Assembly (NCBI GenBank): GCA_938039675.1
Contig: CALHUI010000028.1
Coordinates: forward strand, 1-46,615
Source of the DNA: an uncultured Cytophagales bacterium
Lineage (GTDB): Bacteria; Bacteroidota; Bacteroidia; Cytophagales; Thermoflexibacteraceae
Direction of reading: 5' to 3'
DNA: 46,615 bases
Part shown: positions 44,801-46,615 of the stretch, piece after piece
Position numbering within the stretch: the stretch's first letter is position 1
Layout of the letters: the number at the start of each line of letters is the position of its first letter
Notes under the pieces: generated by a model
Told to the model about the DNA's origin: nothing
The model's input: the letters and a program-made list of their open reading frames with translations, nothing else
Database searches by the model: none
Translations under genes and position numbers: made by a program

Positions 44801-45610
44801 GGTGCGCCATTCGTATTTAATCAGCGGCAAAAGTGCTGCTCCCGAACACACATAAGCAAAACCCGCTTCGGTCAGCGCCTCAACCAATTGGCATTCGTGT
44901 TTGGGGTTCAGGTAGGCGTGCATGAGCGAAACGGCAACGGATTGCACTTCGGTGCGCTTCAATTCTTCAATTATCCGCCGGATTTCGTTTTTATGAAGCG
45001 GCTGAATAATGCGCCCTTCGGCATCTGTTCGCTCATGTACCTCTACAATCACATGCGGCGGCAACTCGGGTTTTCGGATGTGCAACGCGAAAATATCGGG
45101 GCGCTGCTGGCTGCCTATTCGCAGTACATCGGCAAAACCTTTGGTTACCAGCAAAGCGGCTTTGGGTGTTTTGGCTTCCAAGAGCGCATTTGTGCCTTTG
45201 GTTGTGCCTAAGCGCATACAGACGGGCGGCAACGGTCGGTTCAGCGGCGTACGGGTGAGCAGGCGTGCGGCAAGCAGAGGGGCTTCTTCGCCTGCGGTGA
45301 GTTCAAAGAGCGTTCCCGCGGCAACTTCGGGGGTGTTTTCTTGCAAAAAGAGCACCCCTTCGGCAAGGCGACTGCCCGCAACCCGATACTCGCTGCCATC
45401 GGGCAGCAGGCGTAAGGTATAGCCCTCAAAAATATCTTGCCGAAAAGGAAACTGCACGTGCCAAATGTTGCCTTGTGTTTCCCGAACGATTCCGCGCAGC
45501 ACGCCGCTGCTCAATACTTTGCAGGTAAGCCATTTGCCTGTGGGAGAAAGTGCTACGCAGTCGGTAAAAGTGCCGCCCGTGTCAGCCCATAAATGCCAGC
45601 CGTTGTTCAT
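41834..45610 (-). CDS. Fused hydantoinase/5-oxoprolinase (HyuA-HyuB)
   Basis: 1258 residues. The HyuA half (about 1-690) begins LWADTGGTFTDCVALSP, then LGTTKGTNALLEAKT, ITFDMGGTSTDVARVDG, GGGSICFFDGHRLAVGPHSA and GPACYGNGGPLTITDVNLL. The HyuB half starts near residue 740 (LELFSNRFTAVANEMGALLQ) and includes VNVKERLDFSCALLDADGEL and NHPAFGGSHLPDVTLI, ending LCLHTPGGGGFGTPSDG. Such ATP-dependent enzymes hydrolyse 5-oxoproline or hydantoins. A fused form of this size resembles eukaryote-type 5-oxoprolinase. Substrate is inferred. ATG at 45610. Confidence 0.9.
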   Translation of the reverse strand: MNNGWHLWADTGGTFTDCVALSPTGKWLTCKVLSSGVLRGIVRETQGNIWHVQFPFRQDIFEGYTLRLLPDGSEYRVAGSRLAEGVLFLQENTPEVAAGTLFELTAGEEAPLLAARLLTRTPLNRPLPPVCMRLGTTKGTNALLEAKTPKAALLVTKGFADVLRIGSQQRPDIFALHIRKPELPPHVIVEVHERTDAEGRIIQPLHKNEIRRIIEELKRTEVQSVAVSLMHAYLNPKHECQLVEALTEAGFAYVCSGAALLPLIKYEWRTQTALANAALAPVLMSYLQPISEKAADLRLMSSNGNLADYREFHPKDSLLSGPAGGVIGAWKHTQNSPFAKHITFDMGGTSTDVARVDGTPDWTNEVRVGGLSLMSRAVAIETVAAGGGSICFFDGHRLAVGPHSAGAFPGPACYGNGGPLTITDVNLLAGRLMPQNFSIPISEAAAEQALTHLQKKIAEATGETIGREKLLATLLQLANEKMAEAIRLITTRKGENPADYALLAFGGAGGQHICEVADLLGIQRILVPRYAGLFCAYGIGQTDIAYTQARQIMESLPAFFMRWQEVLTKIKTEAMQPLLAQNFASEQIIIRQISAELRLKGQESAIALDFHENETLASAAQKFRQAYAKLYGYLPKQTTDEQVEVVALWLTAAVPQSYSLMPPQPAKVPQEVQPTRYHRDAAVFDAEKLPIGAVAKGAAILLSDFHTVFVPAHWQMEILANGDVALYCTENQPLQQGQAPEAAALELFSNRFTAVANEMGALLQRTAFSVNVKERLDFSCALLDADGELVVNAPHVPVHLGSLGVCVRRVRKVLPMQKGDVVVTNHPAFGGSHLPDVTLIAPVFFGDKLVGYVANRAHHAEIGGSRPGSMPPDARSLAEEGVVIAPAYLMRGGVPQWEAVAQVFTDAPYPTRALNENIADLQAALASIQAGIGGLQNLCRAYGIGQVHRYMQALKRYAHDCLMRSLRQLPAQSFAATERLDDGSPLCARIRISHEKVTIDFSGTAATHAGNLNATPAIVNSVVIYVLRLLIAAKLPHEYVPLNEGLMQSVELHLPEGSLLNPRFSDNPALCPAVVGGNTEVSQRLTDTLLKALALAACSQGTMNNLIFGNESFGYYETIGGGSGATEGLHGADAVHCHMTNTRITDAEIMEKRYPVRVERFAIRPDSGGRGKWCGGNGIERYIRFLAPVALSLITQHRKEAPYGMAGGEEGKTGQQWLVRATGKLVALQGIDRADLQVGDLLCLHTPGGGGFGTPSDG

Positions 45611-45685
45611 GCCGCCAAATTACGAATGTATGCGGTTTATTGAATCCGCAACGAATTATACGGACTACATAAAAACGCAACTTTT

Positions 45686-45828
45686 TGCGGATGACACAGT
45701 TTTCGCTGATTTTGTTATACTAAAGCGCAAAAAATATTTGGGGAAAAATTTTATGCAAATTATTGAAAAGCAAATACCTAAACCTAACGGGCATTGAAGA
45801 ATCCTCAGTTTGGCATGTGTCATCCGCA
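45686..45828. repeat. 12-bp perfect inverted repeat pair
   Basis: TGCGGATGACAC at 45686-45697 and GTGTCATCCGCA at 45817-45828 flank 119 bp. Might bound a small degenerate mobile unit or be two copies of a dispersed intergenic motif (related AAAAATCCGCGTTC near 35000). Confidence 0.5.
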
Positions 45829-45910
45829 GTACCAAATATATACCCCTGTTTTAATTTTGGGGTAGGGATATACTACCGGCTGCAGGTTACTACCTTATTT
45901 GGTTTCGCCA

Positions 45911-46032
45911 ATCGGTTTGTCGCTTGGCGCAGTGGCGGACATTTAGCACAAAAGTTCAATCGAAGAACTGCACTTGAACCTACCACAAAACTGTCATACG
46001 AAGCATGTCTCCCACCATTACGCCAAACCGAT
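45911..46032. repeat. Long imperfect fold-back structure with three nested stems
   Basis: Outer stem ATCGGTTTG (45911-45919) with CAAACCGAT (46024-46032). Middle stem GGCGCAGTGGCGGACAT (45926-45942) with ATGTCTCCCACCATTACGCC (46005-46024), imperfect. Inner hairpin GTTCAA (45954-45959) with TTGAAC (45974-45979). The layout could suit a structured RNA or a folded single-strand recombination site. Confidence 0.55.
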
Positions 46033-46092
46033 GTTGCGCGTTCGGTGTTCTTCTTTCGTCCTGATTGCCTGTCCGTTGCGGGTTGGAACAGA

Positions 46093-46151
46093 CACACTCT
46101 TTGCCAAGTTTTGGCTTGCGTGTCGGCTGGTGCGACTTGGCAATGTGTGTG
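46093..46151. repeat. Imperfect palindrome just after the methyltransferase stop
   Basis: CACAC-TCT-TTGCCAAG (46093-46108) pairs with CTTGGCAA-TGT-GTGTG (46136-46151): 5 plus 8 bp around a 3x3 internal loop, with a 27-nt loop. It begins 5 bp past the methyltransferase stop codon. Confidence 0.5.
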
Positions 46152-46156
46152 GCTGT

Positions 46157-46615
46157 TTAGCATTGGGAATATTTCGTTTTAAAAATTTCGTTTATTTCAA
46201 ATAAAAAACTGTCATCAGGTGATTTATTTAAAGCGGTCTCCCTGAATTTCTTGTAAAGCTCTATGATTTTATTTTCGGTTTTCTTGTCGAGTAAAGTGAG
46301 GTCAAGCATCATCGCTTTGTTAAGGTCATTAGGTTCAAATTTTTGAAGACCGTTACCATATTCCCTACGGTTGTCTTCAAATATCTCTCTTGCAACGTCT
46401 GTTAAAAGATACGCAAACAAAACGTCAACATTTACATTGTCGAATAAGCTATTTTGAACTGTATAAACGCAATGAAATGTTGTTAGATTGGAAATATTTG
46501 CTTCATTTCTAATGAATTTCAGTCCTGTTCTATTGAAAACAGAAACCCAAATTGGTGAAGGTGGACGATTTTCTAAAGAGTACCAAGGGGTTCTACAAGC
46601 TGTTAGATACTTTTT
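46157..46615 (-). CDS. N6-adenine DNA methyltransferase, C-terminal part (runs off the window)
   Basis: The frame is open from the window edge to a TAA at 46157-46159, about 152 codons. At its upstream end it reads KKYLTACRTPWYSLENRPPS followed by PIWVSVFNRTGLKFIRNEAN, a pattern typical of the target-recognition region of Eco57I/TaqI-like adenine methyltransferases. It ends with a helical tail (FRETALNKSPDDSFLFEINE). The catalytic NPPY motif lies outside the window. A TTG at 46420 is not the real start. Probably part of a restriction-modification system whose nuclease is not visible here. Confidence 0.75.
   Translation of the reverse strand, partial: KKYLTACRTPWYSLENRPPSPIWVSVFNRTGLKFIRNEANISNLTTFHCVYTVQNSLFDNVNVDVLFAYLLTDVAREIFEDNRREYGNGLQKFEPNDLNKAMMLDLTLLDKKTENKIIELYKKFRETALNKSPDDSFLFEINEIFKTKYSQC

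Larger units (their letters stand above)
45611..46156. other. 546-bp gene-free region with nested inverted repeats
   Basis: No convincing gene was found. It contains a 12-bp inverted repeat pair (45686-45697 and 45817-45828), a long fold-back at 45911-46032, and a palindrome at 46093-46151. A short stretch at 45690-45797 translates as FADDTVFADFVILKRKKYLG, which I take as chance. Confidence 0.6.

Noticed and set aside
45690..45797. Short frame reading FADDTVFADFVILKRKKYLG in the 45.6-46.2 kb gap
   Set aside because: Only about 35 codons, no start or family match, and it crosses a repeat.
1..46615. CRISPR array, rRNA or tRNA genes
   Set aside because: No regularly spaced direct repeats and no rRNA or cloverleaf tRNA sequence was seen on reading both strands.

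Overview
The window is chromosomal DNA from a member of the Bacteroidota, most likely a gliding member of the Cytophagia/Cytophagales. The support is a GldH gliding lipoprotein, a type IX secretion (T9SS) plug protein, a SusC/SusD pair, a CrtD-type carotenoid desaturase, many LxxC lipoproteins, and promoters of the Bacteroidota form (TTG, about 19 bp, TAnnTTTG) in place of -35/-10 boxes. I see no rRNA, tRNA, CRISPR array or complete insertion sequence. Most of the window is ordinary, densely packed housekeeping sequence. Accessory or decaying DNA sits at both edges and around 15.0-16.6 kb.

Layout. 1-672: a possible transposase 5' end (minus) against a decayed N4-cytosine DNA methyltransferase. 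0.8-6.8 kb (minus): photolyase, two rhomboid proteases, RlmB-type rRNA methylase, a VWA protein and an alpha/beta hydrolase. 6.9-10.7 kb (plus): membrane GAF/PAS sensor, GldH, FtsB/DivIC-like protein, transketolase C-terminal half. 10.8-15.0 kb (minus): TatC and a type 2 isoleucyl-tRNA synthetase with a GXHH signature. 15.0-16.6 kb: a 5'-truncated aminotransferase facing a 3'-truncated CutC. 16.6-18.2 kb (minus): two small lipoproteins and a YigZ/IMPACT protein. 18.4-21.8 kb (plus): CrtD-like desaturase, T9SS plug protein, RidA-fold lipoprotein. 21.9-26.8 kb (minus): SusD and SusC, preceded by a long leader. 26.8-28.4 kb (plus): ClpS, RecR, monoheme DUF3365 lipoprotein. 28.4-33.4 kb (minus): YifB/ComM, oligopeptide-binding lipoprotein, exonuclease III, a small conserved protein, an AhpD-like protein. 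33.4-38.4 kb: ComF, a DnaQ-fold exonuclease, AnmK, a 2OG-Fe(II) oxygenase, YceI. 38.4-41.0 kb: TrpF and TrpE, divergently arranged, then a small membrane protein. 41.2-45.6 kb (minus): Uma2 nuclease and a fused HyuA-HyuB hydantoinase/5-oxoprolinase. 45.6-46.6 kb: a 546-bp fold-back-rich gap and the 3' end of an N6-adenine DNA methyltransferase that runs off the window.

The most interesting element is the susC leader at 26640-26774 (minus). A TATATTTG promoter is followed about 30 nt later by a 17-codon ORF, MKMKTSYCYCSFYCQVC, rich in Cys and Tyr. The last base of its TGA stop is the first base of an 11-bp stem followed by T6, i.e. an intrinsic terminator, about 120 nt before the susC start. 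This is the geometry of a translation-controlled transcription attenuator and would make expression of the outer-membrane uptake pair depend on translation of a Cys/Tyr-rich peptide. The same intergenic region carries the divergent clpS promoter.

Functional themes are inferred from content, not tested. Envelope and gliding: GldH, T9SS plug, TatC, rhomboids, lipoproteins. DNA uptake and repair: photolyase, RecR, ComF, YifB/ComM, exonuclease III. Tryptophan synthesis is split (trpE and trpF without trpG), and transketolase is present only as its C-terminal half.
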